64,000 bases of DNA from positions 1 to 64,000 of the forward strand of contig NZ_FNUZ01000005.1 in assembly GCF_900108225.1 (NCBI RefSeq). The letters are read 5' to 3'. The DNA comes from Thalassococcus halodurans. GTDB lineage: Bacteria > Pseudomonadota > Alphaproteobacteria > Rhodobacterales > Rhodobacteraceae. Below the pieces are notes generated by a model, which saw only the letters and a program-made list of their open reading frames with translations, was not told where the DNA came from and made no database searches. A program made the translations under genes and the position numbers. Shown piece by piece: positions 43,931 to 52,036 of this stretch. Every line of letters starts with the position of its first letter. Positions within the stretch are counted from its first letter, which is position 1.

Positions 43931-45289
43931 TCAGACGATTCGACCCCAGAGATCGTACTCGCTGGCCTCGTCCACCTCGACCGTCACGATTTGCCCTGGT
44001 TGAAGCGCCTCGTGACCTTCGTCGACAAACAGGTTTCCGTCGATCTCCGGCGCATCCGCTTTGGTCCGGCAGGTGGCAGCATCGTCTTCGACCAGATCAA
44101 CGATCACATCCATGGTCTGACCCACTTTGGCGGCCAGTTTCGCCTCGGAAATCGCCTGCGCCTTTTGCATGAAACGGTCCCAGCGATCCTGCTTCACGTC
44201 TTCGGGCACATGATCCGGCAAGGCGTTCGACCGCGCCCCATCCACGTTTTCATATTGGAAGCAACCGACACGATCCAACTGCGCTTCGTCCAGCCAATCC
44301 AGCAGCGTCTGGAACTCTTCCTCGGTCTCGCCCGGATAGCCCACGATAAAGGTCGACCGCAGGGTGATGTCCGGACAGATATCGCGCCACGCCTGAATTT
44401 CATCCAAGGTCCGCGATGCCGCCGCCGGACGGGCCATGCGCTTCAGTGTCTCGGGATGTGCGTGCTGGAACGGGATATCCAGATAGGGCAGCACCTTGCC
44501 CTCGGCCATCAGCGGGATCATGTCACGCACATGGGGGTACGGATAGACGTAGTGCATCCGCACCCAAGCGCCCAACGATCCCAGATCGCGCGCCAGATCG
44601 GTGATCGGGAACTTCACGTCGCGATCTTTCCAGTCCGTCCCGTAGGCCGAAGTATCCTGCGAAATCACCAGCAGCTCTTTGACACCAGCCTCGACCAGCT
44701 TCTCTGCTTCGCGCATCACAGCGCGATGGGGGCGCGACGCCAGTTTGCCGCGCATGTCGGGGATGATGCAGAACTTGCAGGCGTGGTTACAGCCTTCCGA
44801 GATTTTCAGATAGCTGTAGTGGCGCGGTGTCAGGCTAACACCCGAGGCCGGCAGAAGATCCACAAAGGGATCAGGATCGGGCGGCACAGCACCATGAACC
44901 GCATCCAGAACCTGTTCGTACTGATGCGGGCCGGTGACCGCCAGAACCTTGGGATGCACGCCAGTGATATACTCGGGCTCGGCCCCCAGACAGCCGGTCA
45001 CGATGACCTTGCCGTTTTCATTCAGCGCCTCGCCAATCGCCTCAAGGCTTTCGGCCTTGGCGCTGTCCAGAAACCCGCAGGTGTTCACAATCACCGCATC
45101 GGCACCGCTATAATCCGCCGAGATACCGTAACCCTCGGCCCGCAGCCGCGTCAGGATGCGTTCGCTATCCACCAGCGCCTTGGGACAGCCCAAAGACACC
45201 ATGCCGATGGTCGGCTGCCCATCGCGCCGCGTTTCGCTGATGCGGGCACGGGCAAGGTCGGGGCGAAGATCAGGCGGGTTCTGGGACAT
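43931..45289 (-). CDS. rimO: Ribosomal protein S12 methylthiotransferase
   Basis: 452 residues. The N-terminal MTTase domain has [13 protein letters not shown] and [13 protein letters not shown] with iron-sulfur cysteines. The radical-SAM motif is [11 protein letters not shown] (Cys-X3-Cys-X2-Cys), and the C-terminal TRAM domain ends in DLWGRIV. The PKALVDSE and [15 protein letters not shown] patterns separate RimO from MiaB and MtaB. It adds a methylthio group to Asp of ribosomal protein S12. Confidence 0.96.
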   Translation of the reverse strand: MSQNPPDLRPDLARARISETRRDGQPTIGMVSLGCPKALVDSERILTRLRAEGYGISADYSGADAVIVNTCGFLDSAKAESLEAIGEALNENGKVIVTGCLGAEPEYITGVHPKVLAVTGPHQYEQVLDAVHGAVPPDPDPFVDLLPASGVSLTPRHYSYLKISEGCNHACKFCIIPDMRGKLASRPHRAVMREAEKLVEAGVKELLVISQDTSAYGTDWKDRDVKFPITDLARDLGSLGAWVRMHYVYPYPHVRDMIPLMAEGKVLPYLDIPFQHAHPETLKRMARPAAASRTLDEIQAWRDICPDITLRSTFIVGYPGETEEEFQTLLDWLDEAQLDRVGCFQYENVDGARSNALPDHVPEDVKQDRWDRFMQKAQAISEAKLAAKVGQTMDVIVDLVEDDAATCRTKADAPEIDGNLFVDEGHEALQPGQIVTVEVDEASEYDLWGRIV

Positions 45290-45333
45290 GGAGGCGGCCT
45301 ATCAGGTGGCAGAGTGGTCAGAGGCGGGGAAGT

Positions 45334-45363
45334 AAAACGGGCCACGCGTATCACGCATGGCCC
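45334..45363 (-). terminator. Terminator of gcrA
   Basis: On the minus strand GGGCCATGCG and CGCGTGGCCC pair around a five-base loop with one mismatch, then GTTTT follows. It lies 45 bases after the gcrA stop. Confidence 0.75.
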
Positions 45364-45407
45364 TGAATTCAAAACTGCCGTGCATCTAAATCACACGGCG
45401 GGAACGC

Positions 45408-46004
45408 TTAGCGGCGACGGTCGCGACGCGACGACATCGGCTGGAACGCAACGCCCACGTGGGCCTCGCAATAGGGCTTGCCCTGCTGAACCGGCAGACC
45501 GCAGAACCAGAAGTGTTCTGTCGCGGGGTCACCCACCGGCCATTTGCAGGTCCGCTCGGTCAGCTCCATCAGGCTCAGCTTCTTGGCTTTCTTCTCGACC
45601 TCGTTCACCTTGGCCAGCGCCTCGGGGCTGATCTCGTTGGCAGAGGGCTGCGGCGGCAGCGGCTGGCCCGCGGGAATGATCTTGTTGCGCGCCGAAATCG
45701 GCAGCGCGCGCGGCTCGGCGCTTTCGGTCTTCAGATCGGGCTTGCTGTCCGCAGCTGGCTTCGGCGCGGGTGCCGCTTTGGGCGCCGCGGCCTTTGCCTT
45801 AGGCTTGGCTTCTGCCTTCGTGGCTGAGCTGTCCGAAGAAGACGAAGATGTCGAACCCGCACGGTTCGACAGGCCAAGACGATGCACCTTGCCGATAACG
45901 GCGTTCCGCGTCACACCGCCCAGTTCTTTCGCGATCTGGCTTGCGGATTGGCCTTCGCCCCACATCTTCTTCAGAAGTTCTACACGCTCGTCGGTCCAGG
46001 ACAT
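45408..46004 (-). CDS. gcrA: GcrA cell-cycle regulator
   Basis: 198 residues. The N-terminal DNA-binding helix-turn-helix is WTDERVELLKKMWGEGQSAS with the following GVTRNAVIGKVHRLGLSNR, the family signature. A low-complexity Ala/Lys/Pro linker (about 60-100) joins a C-terminal domain with CKWPVGDPATEHFWFCGLP that contacts sigma-70. GcrA works with CcrM-methylated GANTC sites to time cell-cycle transcription in alphaproteobacteria. Confidence 0.96.
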   Translation of the reverse strand: MSWTDERVELLKKMWGEGQSASQIAKELGGVTRNAVIGKVHRLGLSNRAGSTSSSSSDSSATKAEAKPKAKAAAPKAAPAPKPAADSKPDLKTESAEPRALPISARNKIIPAGQPLPPQPSANEISPEALAKVNEVEKKAKKLSLMELTERTCKWPVGDPATEHFWFCGLPVQQGKPYCEAHVGVAFQPMSSRRDRRR

Positions 46005-46127
46005 GAAGCTTCCTTATTGAAAAAGCGGCCCAGATTTTGCGGGCCGCCTGAAAATTCCGGTCAAGGCTCTATTCTAATCACTCAAACCCGAGTTACAAGC
46101 CGCAAGAAGACGTCAGAAAGGCAGGAT

Positions 46128-46937
46128 ATGAGCGAAACAGCACGTTATTCCCAAGGAACCCGTCGCTTTGGCAAGGTAAACTGGCTTGGGCTCTACACGT
46201 TGGCCCAGCGCGAAGCCCTACGGTTCCTCAATGTCTGGACGCAAACACTGCTGGCACCGCTGGTCACAGCAGGTCTTTTCATGGTGATCTTTTCCATCGC
46301 CATCGGCCCCCGCCGCGGCGATGTAATGGGCGTGCCTTTCACCCACTTCATCGCACCAGGCATCCTGATGATGACGGTGATCCAGAACGCTTTCGCCAAC
46401 TGCTCGTCTTCGATCGTGATCTCCAAGGTGCAGGGCAACATCGTCGACACCCTCATGCCCCCGCTTTCGGGCGCGGAAATGGTGCTGGGGTATCTCGCAG
46501 GCGGTGTGATGCGCGGCGCCATCGTCGCTGTTGTCATCTCACTGGGCTTCGGCCTGACGCTGGGCCTCTGGCCGCAACACCCGCTGATCATGGCAGGCTT
46601 TGTCATCCTCGGCGCGGCGTTCCTGTCAGGCCTCGGCATGGTGGCCGGTGTCTTCGCCGACAAATTCGACCAGATGGCCGCAATCACCAACTTCATCGTC
46701 ACGCCGCTGGCCTTCCTGTCAGGCACCTTCTACTCGGTCAGCGCCCTGCCGCCGATCCTGCGCGAAATCACCCATGTGAACCCGATCTTCTACCTGATCG
46801 ACGGCGCACGCTACGGCATGATCGGCACATCAGACAGCAACCCGGCCTTGGGCTTTGCCGTGGCCTTTGCGGCAACAGCCGCCATCCTGACCGTCGCATG
46901 GCTCATGTTCCGCAGCGGATATCGCCTGAAAAACTAG
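46128..46937 (+). CDS. ABC-2 type transporter permease
   Basis: 269 residues from ATG 46128 with CAGGA site; the frame open from 45882 runs through the gcrA promoter and is not coding there. Six hydrophobic helices and the ABC-2 motif PLAFLSGTFYSVSALPPILREI near the C terminus are present, close to the YadH/NodJ group. The matching ATP-binding subunit is not adjacent, so it must be encoded elsewhere. The substrate is unknown; drugs or glycolipids are typical. Confidence 0.88.
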   Translation: MSETARYSQGTRRFGKVNWLGLYTLAQREALRFLNVWTQTLLAPLVTAGLFMVIFSIAIGPRRGDVMGVPFTHFIAPGILMMTVIQNAFANCSSSIVISKVQGNIVDTLMPPLSGAEMVLGYLAGGVMRGAIVAVVISLGFGLTLGLWPQHPLIMAGFVILGAAFLSGLGMVAGVFADKFDQMAAITNFIVTPLAFLSGTFYSVSALPPILREITHVNPIFYLIDGARYGMIGTSDSNPALGFAVAFAATAAILTVAWLMFRSGYRLKN

Positions 46938-46960
46938 GTTTCAGCTGTCTGGAAATACTC

Positions 46961-47010
46961 CGGGGGTTTGGGGGCAGCGCCCCCAACCGGTCGCCTTGCG
47001 CAGCAAGGCG
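46961..47010. terminator. Double hairpin between convergent genes (REP-like)
   Basis: Two stem-loops lie side by side: TTGGGGGC/GCCCCCAA (46968-46986) and CGCCTTGC/GCAAGGCG (46992-47010), each eight base pairs with a three-base loop. They separate the convergent ABC permease and pcs genes. Similar GGGGGC-AGC-GCCCCC units are frequent at gene ends in Rhodobacterales, from general knowledge. Confidence 0.7.
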
Positions 47011-47016
47011 AAACCA

Positions 47017-47709
47017 TCACTTGCGCAAAGGGACGATCTGCTGGGCGATGCCCACAAAAATCAGATAAACCGACGTAACTACCAACCCCCAATGCGCCCA
47101 GCTTTCGGGGTGGAAATCGACCCAGGCCGCCCATCCCGCAAACACCGTCCACATCAGCGCCACAGGCAGCGACACCACCCGCCACCTTTCTGTCCGTACC
47201 GGATGGATGAACTTCAAGGGTAGGAACATCGCCACCGACAGCGCCGCGACAATCGCCACGATCACCATAATCTCGGGTCGGATCGCGAACATGACCAGAA
47301 CCAACATGTTCCAGCACCCGGGAAATCCGTGGAACGAATTATCATCCGTTTTCATGCGGGAGTCCGCGAAATACATGGCCGAGGCAAAGGTGATCGCGAT
47401 GATCGCAAACCACCCCGTCCAACCGGGCAAAAGACCTGATTGGAACAGGGCAAAGGCCGGAATGAACACGTAGGTCAGATAGTCGATGATCAGATCCAGC
47501 AGCACACCGTCAAAACGCGGCGCGTTGGTTTTCACATCATATTTTCGCGCCAAGGGGCCATCGATGCCATCCACGGCAAAGGCCACCACCAGCCACAGAA
47601 ACATGATCGACCACTCTTCCTGCACAGCCGCCAGCATCGCCAACATGGCGAAGACGGCACCAGAGGCCGTCAGCAGGTGAACCAGCAAAGCTTTCATTCG
47701 GATCGTCAT
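47017..47709 (-). CDS. pcs: Phosphatidylcholine synthase
   Basis: 230 residues from MTIRMKALLVHLLTASGAVF; the frame extends to 47748. The CDP-alcohol phosphotransferase motif is present as DGIDGPLARK followed by DGVLLDLIIDY, with the Pcs-specific HGFPGCWNM segment further on. Seven or eight hydrophobic helices place it in the inner membrane. It condenses choline with CDP-diacylglycerol to make phosphatidylcholine in one step, as known in rhizobia and roseobacters. Confidence 0.92.
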   Translation of the reverse strand: MTIRMKALLVHLLTASGAVFAMLAMLAAVQEEWSIMFLWLVVAFAVDGIDGPLARKYDVKTNAPRFDGVLLDLIIDYLTYVFIPAFALFQSGLLPGWTGWFAIIAITFASAMYFADSRMKTDDNSFHGFPGCWNMLVLVMFAIRPEIMVIVAIVAALSVAMFLPLKFIHPVRTERWRVVSLPVALMWTVFAGWAAWVDFHPESWAHWGLVVTSVYLIFVGIAQQIVPLRK

Positions 47710-47788
47710 CGGACTGTCATGGCGGAATTCGTATACAAGCGCAAACACTCATCCGGAGTATGGGACGATTGTCTGCATTCTTCTGGCC

Positions 47789-48415
47789 TTAGCTGCCTTT
47801 CGCCGCAGGAGGGGTCCGCATCCAGTCCGCCAGTTGCGCCAACTCTGCACCCACACCCTCTTCCACTCGACCCGCCGCGCTTAGACGCACGCCTTCAGTC
47901 TTGTTCTGGTTCAGCTTGAAGGTGCTATCCACCTCTTCGATCACAAATCGGAACGGCAGGATCATGCGCCAGAACTTGGCTGGCAAGTCGTCACTGACTT
48001 TGTCCATGGTCCAAGGCGCTTTGTCCAAACGCCCCTCAAAAAACGCCGATTGCGCCGCCACCATCGGCTCTAACGCCTCCTCGGGCAAAGGTTCCAACCG
48101 CCCTGTCAGATGCACCGCGATATAGTTCCACGTGGGCACCTGATCCTCAGCCCCGTACCAATCCGGAGACATATATCCATCCGGCCCGTTGACCGCGATC
48201 CGCGCAGCACAGCCGTCTTTCGCCGCACGACAAATCGGATTGGACCGCACCAGATGCAACTGCGCCTCGGTCCGGGCCTCATTCAGCAAAAACGGAACAT
48301 GAGACAAAAGAGGCGCGCCATCCGAACTGACGGCCAAAGTGCCAAAGCTTCGCTCGACCGCAAAATCCAAGGCCGTTTGCGTATCGGTGCCACGAAAAGA
48401 CGGGTTGGGATGCAT
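47789..48415 (-). CDS. PaiB-family FMN-binding protein
   Basis: 208 residues from MHPNPSFRGTD; the frame extends to 48559. The PaiB signature runs LLSHVPFLLNE, VRSNPICRA, VNGPDGYMSPDWYG and VPTWNYIAVHLTGR, which shape the split-barrel FMN site. The C-terminal NQNKTEGVRLSA stretch is also family-typical. It is named a transcriptional repressor after Bacillus PaiB, but DNA binding is not shown for most members. Confidence 0.9.
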   Translation of the reverse strand: MHPNPSFRGTDTQTALDFAVERSFGTLAVSSDGAPLLSHVPFLLNEARTEAQLHLVRSNPICRAAKDGCAARIAVNGPDGYMSPDWYGAEDQVPTWNYIAVHLTGRLEPLPEEALEPMVAAQSAFFEGRLDKAPWTMDKVSDDLPAKFWRMILPFRFVIEEVDSTFKLNQNKTEGVRLSAAGRVEEGVGAELAQLADWMRTPPAAKGS

Positions 48416-48446
48416 CTGACAAATTCCTAATAAAAGCCCGTTGAGC

Positions 48447-48974
48447 TTAGAGAATGACACCCGAAAAGAAAGTGCTGGGTTGCGATGCCCGGTCAACCGC
48501 CGCAAGCACAATGGCCGCATTTGCCTCGGGATCGTTAGTGCCATTGACCTCGACATCATAGTTCAACCCGCGATGAACTGTATCGAAGTCCCTCGCAGCG
48601 CTGCCTTTGGGCCTATCCCCTCGACGGCGCTCTCGGTCATTCAACGTGTCTTTGTCCGTGTGAACACCGACGAACAGAACTTGATGTCCGGCGAACAGCC
48701 CCTGCAAGTCCTTATGCCATTCGGGATCATCCAGAATGTGTTCGACAATCAGGTCATTTCCCGCATCGGCAAATGCCGCGAAACTAGCGTGCAGACCTTG
48801 AAAAATGCGGCTTCTCTGGGATGACCAATCTCGGTCCAGATCAAATGCTCCGCTATCGCGAAAGGTGTCAAACGACAGCTGAACATATTGCCTGTAAGAG
48901 GCATCACGGATTGCACGGGCCAGCGTGGTTTTGCCACTGCTGGACGCCCCGTGAAGGAATATGATCAGCGACAT
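48447..48974 (-). CDS. Chloramphenicol phosphotransferase-like kinase
   Basis: 175 residues. The P-loop GASSSGKTTLARA (about residues 9-21), the EHILDDPEW acid strand, and the RERRRGDRPKGSAARDFDTV lid with YDVEVNGT match the CPT family (PF07931). True members phosphorylate chloramphenicol; many relatives act on unknown small molecules, so resistance is not implied. Its start overlaps the mtaB stop by ten bases and it lies downstream of dapF and mtaB, which suggests one transcript. Confidence 0.82.
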   Translation of the reverse strand: MSLIIFLHGASSSGKTTLARAIRDASYRQYVQLSFDTFRDSGAFDLDRDWSSQRSRIFQGLHASFAAFADAGNDLIVEHILDDPEWHKDLQGLFAGHQVLFVGVHTDKDTLNDRERRRGDRPKGSAARDFDTVHRGLNYDVEVNGTNDPEANAAIVLAAVDRASQPSTFFSGVIL

Positions 48975-50227
48975 GCCACCAGCTGCCCACCCTTATGGCC
49001 CGAAATCGCCACCTCGATGATCTGGCCCACCGGTTGGGGCGTGGCAAAGCTGACCTCGGTGAACTGCTCTGTTCGCCCCATATCCGCCGCTTCCAGCAGC
49101 ACCTGATGGGTACGCCCCACTTGCGCCGACAGGTGGCGTTCGACGGCCAGATCACCGGCCTCGCGCAGACGGCGGGCGCGATCCTTGATCGCTTTGCCGT
49201 TCACCTGCGGCATCCGCGCGGCTGGGGTGCCTTGGCGCGGGCTGTACGGGAAGACGTGCAGCCATGTCAGCGCGCAGTCCTCGACCAGTTTCAGCGAGTT
49301 TTCGAAATGCGCCTCGGTCTCGGTCGGGAAGCCCGCGATGATATCGGCGCCAAAGGTCATCTCGGGGCGCAGCTTGCGTGCCTCTTCCGAGAACCGGATC
49401 GCATCATCGCGCAGGTGACGGCGCTTCATCCGTTTGAGGATCAGGTCATCGCCATGCTGCAAGGACAGGTGCAGGTGCGGCATCAACCGCGGCTCTGTCG
49501 CAATGGCCTGCATCAGGTTTTCATCCACCTCGATGGAATCGATCGACGAAATGCGCAGACGCGGCAAATCAGGCACCAGCTTCAGGATACGCATCACCAG
49601 ATCGCCTAGTTTGGGTTCCGCAGGCAAATCCGCGCCCCAGGACGTCAGATCAACGCCAGTCAGCACGACCTCGTTATAACCCTGATCCACCAATCGCTTG
49701 ATCTGATCCACCACAACGCCAGCGGGGACAGACCGCGAATTGCCGCGACCATAGGGGATGATGCAGAACGTACAGCGGTGATCGCAGCCGTTCTGAACCT
49801 GCACATAAGCGCGGCTGCGGGTGCCGAACCCGTCAATCAGGTGATTGGCCGTTTCCGTCACGGACATGATGTCGTTGACCTGCACACGTTCGGTATCGCC
49901 GATGAAATCAGCGGCCATTCCTGCCCATGTCTCGGGCGACATCTTCTCGGTATTGCCGATGACGGTGTCGACCTCGGCCATAGCGGCAAAGGTTTCAGGC
50001 TCGGTCTGGGCGGCGCAGCCCGTTACGATCAGCTTGGCATCGGGGTTTTCGCGACGCAGGCGGCGGATTTCCTGACGCGCCTTGCGCACAGCCTCGGCCG
50101 TCACAGCGCAGGTGTTGATCACCACAGCGTCCGATACGCCGGCCTCTTCGGCCATACGCTTCATCGCTTCGGTCTCGTAGGCGTTCAACCGGCAACCAAG
50201 CGTGGTAAACTTGGGCACGCCTGTCAT
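48965..50227 (-). CDS. mtaB: tRNA t6A37 methylthiotransferase MtaB
   Basis: 420 residues. The N-terminal MTTase domain begins [16 protein letters not shown], with NTCAVTAEA and [11 protein letters not shown] cysteines. The radical-SAM motif is [15 protein letters not shown], and a C-terminal TRAM domain follows. LGCRLNAYE and the CDHRCTFC spacing mark the MtaB rather than the RimO or MiaB branch. It makes ms2t6A37 in tRNAs reading ANN codons, including tRNA-Lys(UUU), whose gene is encoded about 1 kb away. Confidence 0.95.
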   Translation of the reverse strand: MTGVPKFTTLGCRLNAYETEAMKRMAEEAGVSDAVVINTCAVTAEAVRKARQEIRRLRRENPDAKLIVTGCAAQTEPETFAAMAEVDTVIGNTEKMSPETWAGMAADFIGDTERVQVNDIMSVTETANHLIDGFGTRSRAYVQVQNGCDHRCTFCIIPYGRGNSRSVPAGVVVDQIKRLVDQGYNEVVLTGVDLTSWGADLPAEPKLGDLVMRILKLVPDLPRLRISSIDSIEVDENLMQAIATEPRLMPHLHLSLQHGDDLILKRMKRRHLRDDAIRFSEEARKLRPEMTFGADIIAGFPTETEAHFENSLKLVEDCALTWLHVFPYSPRQGTPAARMPQVNGKAIKDRARRLREAGDLAVERHLSAQVGRTHQVLLEAADMGRTEQFTEVSFATPQPVGQIIEVAISGHKGGQLVACR

Positions 50228-51051
50228 GTATTCGCCTCAAGCCACGCTTGGGTCAGAACGCCGTCAAACACATGCGCGGTTCGGCCCGTCATCCAGACAC
50301 CATCGTCGCGCCAGTCAATCCACAGCGTGCCGCCGTCCAGATCAATCTGAACCTTGCGCCCCGTCAGCCCGCGACGCGCGGCCGCGACCGCAGTGGCACA
50401 AGACGACGAACCAGACGCCAGCGTGACGCCCACGCCCCGTTCCCACACCCGCATACGAAGGTGATCCGGCCCCACAACATGGGCCACCTGCACATTGGTG
50501 CGCTGCGGATAAAGCGGATGATGTTCGTGTTTCGCGCCAAAGGAGGGCAGATCAACCGCCTCGGCATCCTCAACAAAGAAAGTGCAATGAGGGTTGCCCA
50601 TACCGGTCGCGGTCGGCGCACCCTCAATCGGCAGCTCCAGCGTGTCCATCTCATGGGCCAGCGGAATGTCCTGCCAGTCTAGCTGAGGCGGGCCCATGTT
50701 TACGGAAACCAAACCACCCTCGCCGCGCACCGCAGCCAGTTCGCCGCGATCCGTGGTCAGCGTCAGGCTGTCACGACCGGATTCGTCCATCAGATAGGCC
50801 GCAATGCACCGAGTCGCATTGCCACAGGCCGCCGAGGTGGATCCGTCGGAATTGTAAAACGTCAGATGCGCATCTCCTGCGCCGCGCGCCTCGATCAGTG
50901 CAAGTTGATCGAATCCCACACCAAAATTCCGGTGCCCGATGGCCTGCGCCAAGGCAGGTGTCACATCAATTTCGCGCACACGCCCATCCAGCACGACAAA
51001 ATCATTGCCGAGCCCGTGCATTTTCATAAAGCCGAGGCCACTGTCACGCAT
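50224..51051 (-). CDS. dapF: Diaminopimelate epimerase
   Basis: 275 residues from [20 protein letters not shown], the usual length; upstream in-frame starts reach 51162. The two catalytic Cys motifs are [10 protein letters not shown] and [11 protein letters not shown], with [11 protein letters not shown] near the N terminus and [10 protein letters not shown] in the middle. It turns LL- into meso-diaminopimelate for lysine and peptidoglycan. It overlaps mtaB by four bases. Confidence 0.95.
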   Translation of the reverse strand: MRDSGLGFMKMHGLGNDFVVLDGRVREIDVTPALAQAIGHRNFGVGFDQLALIEARGAGDAHLTFYNSDGSTSAACGNATRCIAAYLMDESGRDSLTLTTDRGELAAVRGEGGLVSVNMGPPQLDWQDIPLAHEMDTLELPIEGAPTATGMGNPHCTFFVEDAEAVDLPSFGAKHEHHPLYPQRTNVQVAHVVGPDHLRMRVWERGVGVTLASGSSSCATAVAAARRGLTGRKVQIDLDGGTLWIDWRDDGVWMTGRTAHVFDGVLTQAWLEANT

Positions 51052-51212
51052 CTGTTCCATAGCCCGCATATACGCCTGCTGGCTTGGGCTTTCCAGTGCC
51101 TGTCGTTCGGTCCGCCGCAGGGTCTTTTCGATAGGGTTTTGCGTAAAAGTAATTTTTCGCAAATTTCGGGGTTGACCCTACCCGCCACTCTTTCTAGAAG
51201 CCCCCCCACAGT

Positions 51213-51288
51213 GGGCCGTTAGCTCAGTTGGTAGAGCAACTGACTTTTAATCAGTGGGTCGCAGGTTCGAATCCTGCACGGCTCACCA
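51213..51288 (+). tRNA. tRNA-Lys (anticodon TTT)
   Basis: A 76-base cloverleaf. Acceptor arm GGGCCGT (51213-51219) pairs with ACGGCTC with one G-T wobble; D-arm AGCTCAGTTGGTAGAGC; anticodon arm ACTGA-CTTTTAA-TCAGT with TTT anticodon; T-arm GCAGG-TTCGAAT-CCTGC; and an encoded CCA end. The CCA is genomic. Confidence 0.97.
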
Positions 51289-52036
51289 CTTACCATAAAA
51301 TCGTCGGGTGACACCTGACTTGGCCATTTGTGACAGGGTTCTTGTCCATCGGCCTCATGGAAGCTCGGCCCAAGTGTGAGTCATGACACTTGGGATGCAA
51401 AGACTATCTCGGTGATGATCGCGACGAACTTCATTACTTCGGTATCTTTCGATCACCTTCGGGCGAATACGACCGAGGCTCTGCGAACCCTCGTAGCACG
51501 AAGTGAGCATCGAATGGCCTAACTGGATTCTACGCCACCACACATACAAGCTGCCGTTCTGTCCATCGTAAGAGTTTCTCGGAATGCTGAGGTGATTTCG
51601 CAACGGAGGCTCTGCTTCAGTTTCTGTTTTAGTTTAGGCGGCGGCAGCTTTGTGCTGCAACCGGCGATTTCTTCTTTGCCGTCGTTGGAAAAGACCAGCA
51701 GACCAAGCCCGACATCTGGTTGTCCTACCCCGAAAGTAAAAATCAACCTGAAGACGATGGTGGGTGGGATCTGCGAGCACCGGGCTGGACGACAAGAGCG
51801 CGGCGCAGGTGGTGGATTGCCTTCTAATGCCCCTCGTTGCAACTTTAGAGAGAGTAGCACGCGAGCCTGACCGCGACAATTGCGAGTACAAAAGCCATTG
51901 CCCAAACCAATCGCGGACACCGCAAGCTGGTGTTTAAAAGGAACACATAGATCAGCTGATCTATTTAAGTTGACCGGAATTTCAAACAGGACTTGGTGCC
52001 AATCGACAAACCCGTGATTAGCTTTCCTTCAGACTA
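51289..52036. other. Gene-free accessory stretch after tRNA-Lys
   Basis: About 750 bases without a convincing gene. Several short open frames overlap in different frames (for example around 51355-51603 minus, 51592-51870 plus, 51519-51920 minus), with no ribosome sites and no recognisable domains. This pattern fits decayed coding sequence. An 18-base palindrome sits at 51947-51964. No copy of the tRNA 3' end that would mark an attachment site was found downstream by eye. Confidence 0.55.
51947..51964. repeat. Perfect 18-base palindrome
   Basis: ATAGATCAGCTGATCTAT reads the same on both strands with no spacer. It lies 73 bases beyond the 3' end of the AT3-SGNH gene on the minus strand and could be an operator or part of a terminator. 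Confidence 0.6.

Noticed and set aside
43991-45631. 546-residue frame antisense to rimO
   Set aside because: Shadow of rimO and the intergenic region; no domain.
51519-51920. 133-residue minus frame after tRNA-Lys
   Set aside because: No domain or ribosome site; competing frames on both strands look equally poor, fitting decayed DNA.
1994-51990. 12-base match GGAATTTCAAAC near 1998 and near 51975 as a possible mobile-element end
   Set aside because: Only 12 bases, no inverted partner, no transposase; probably chance.
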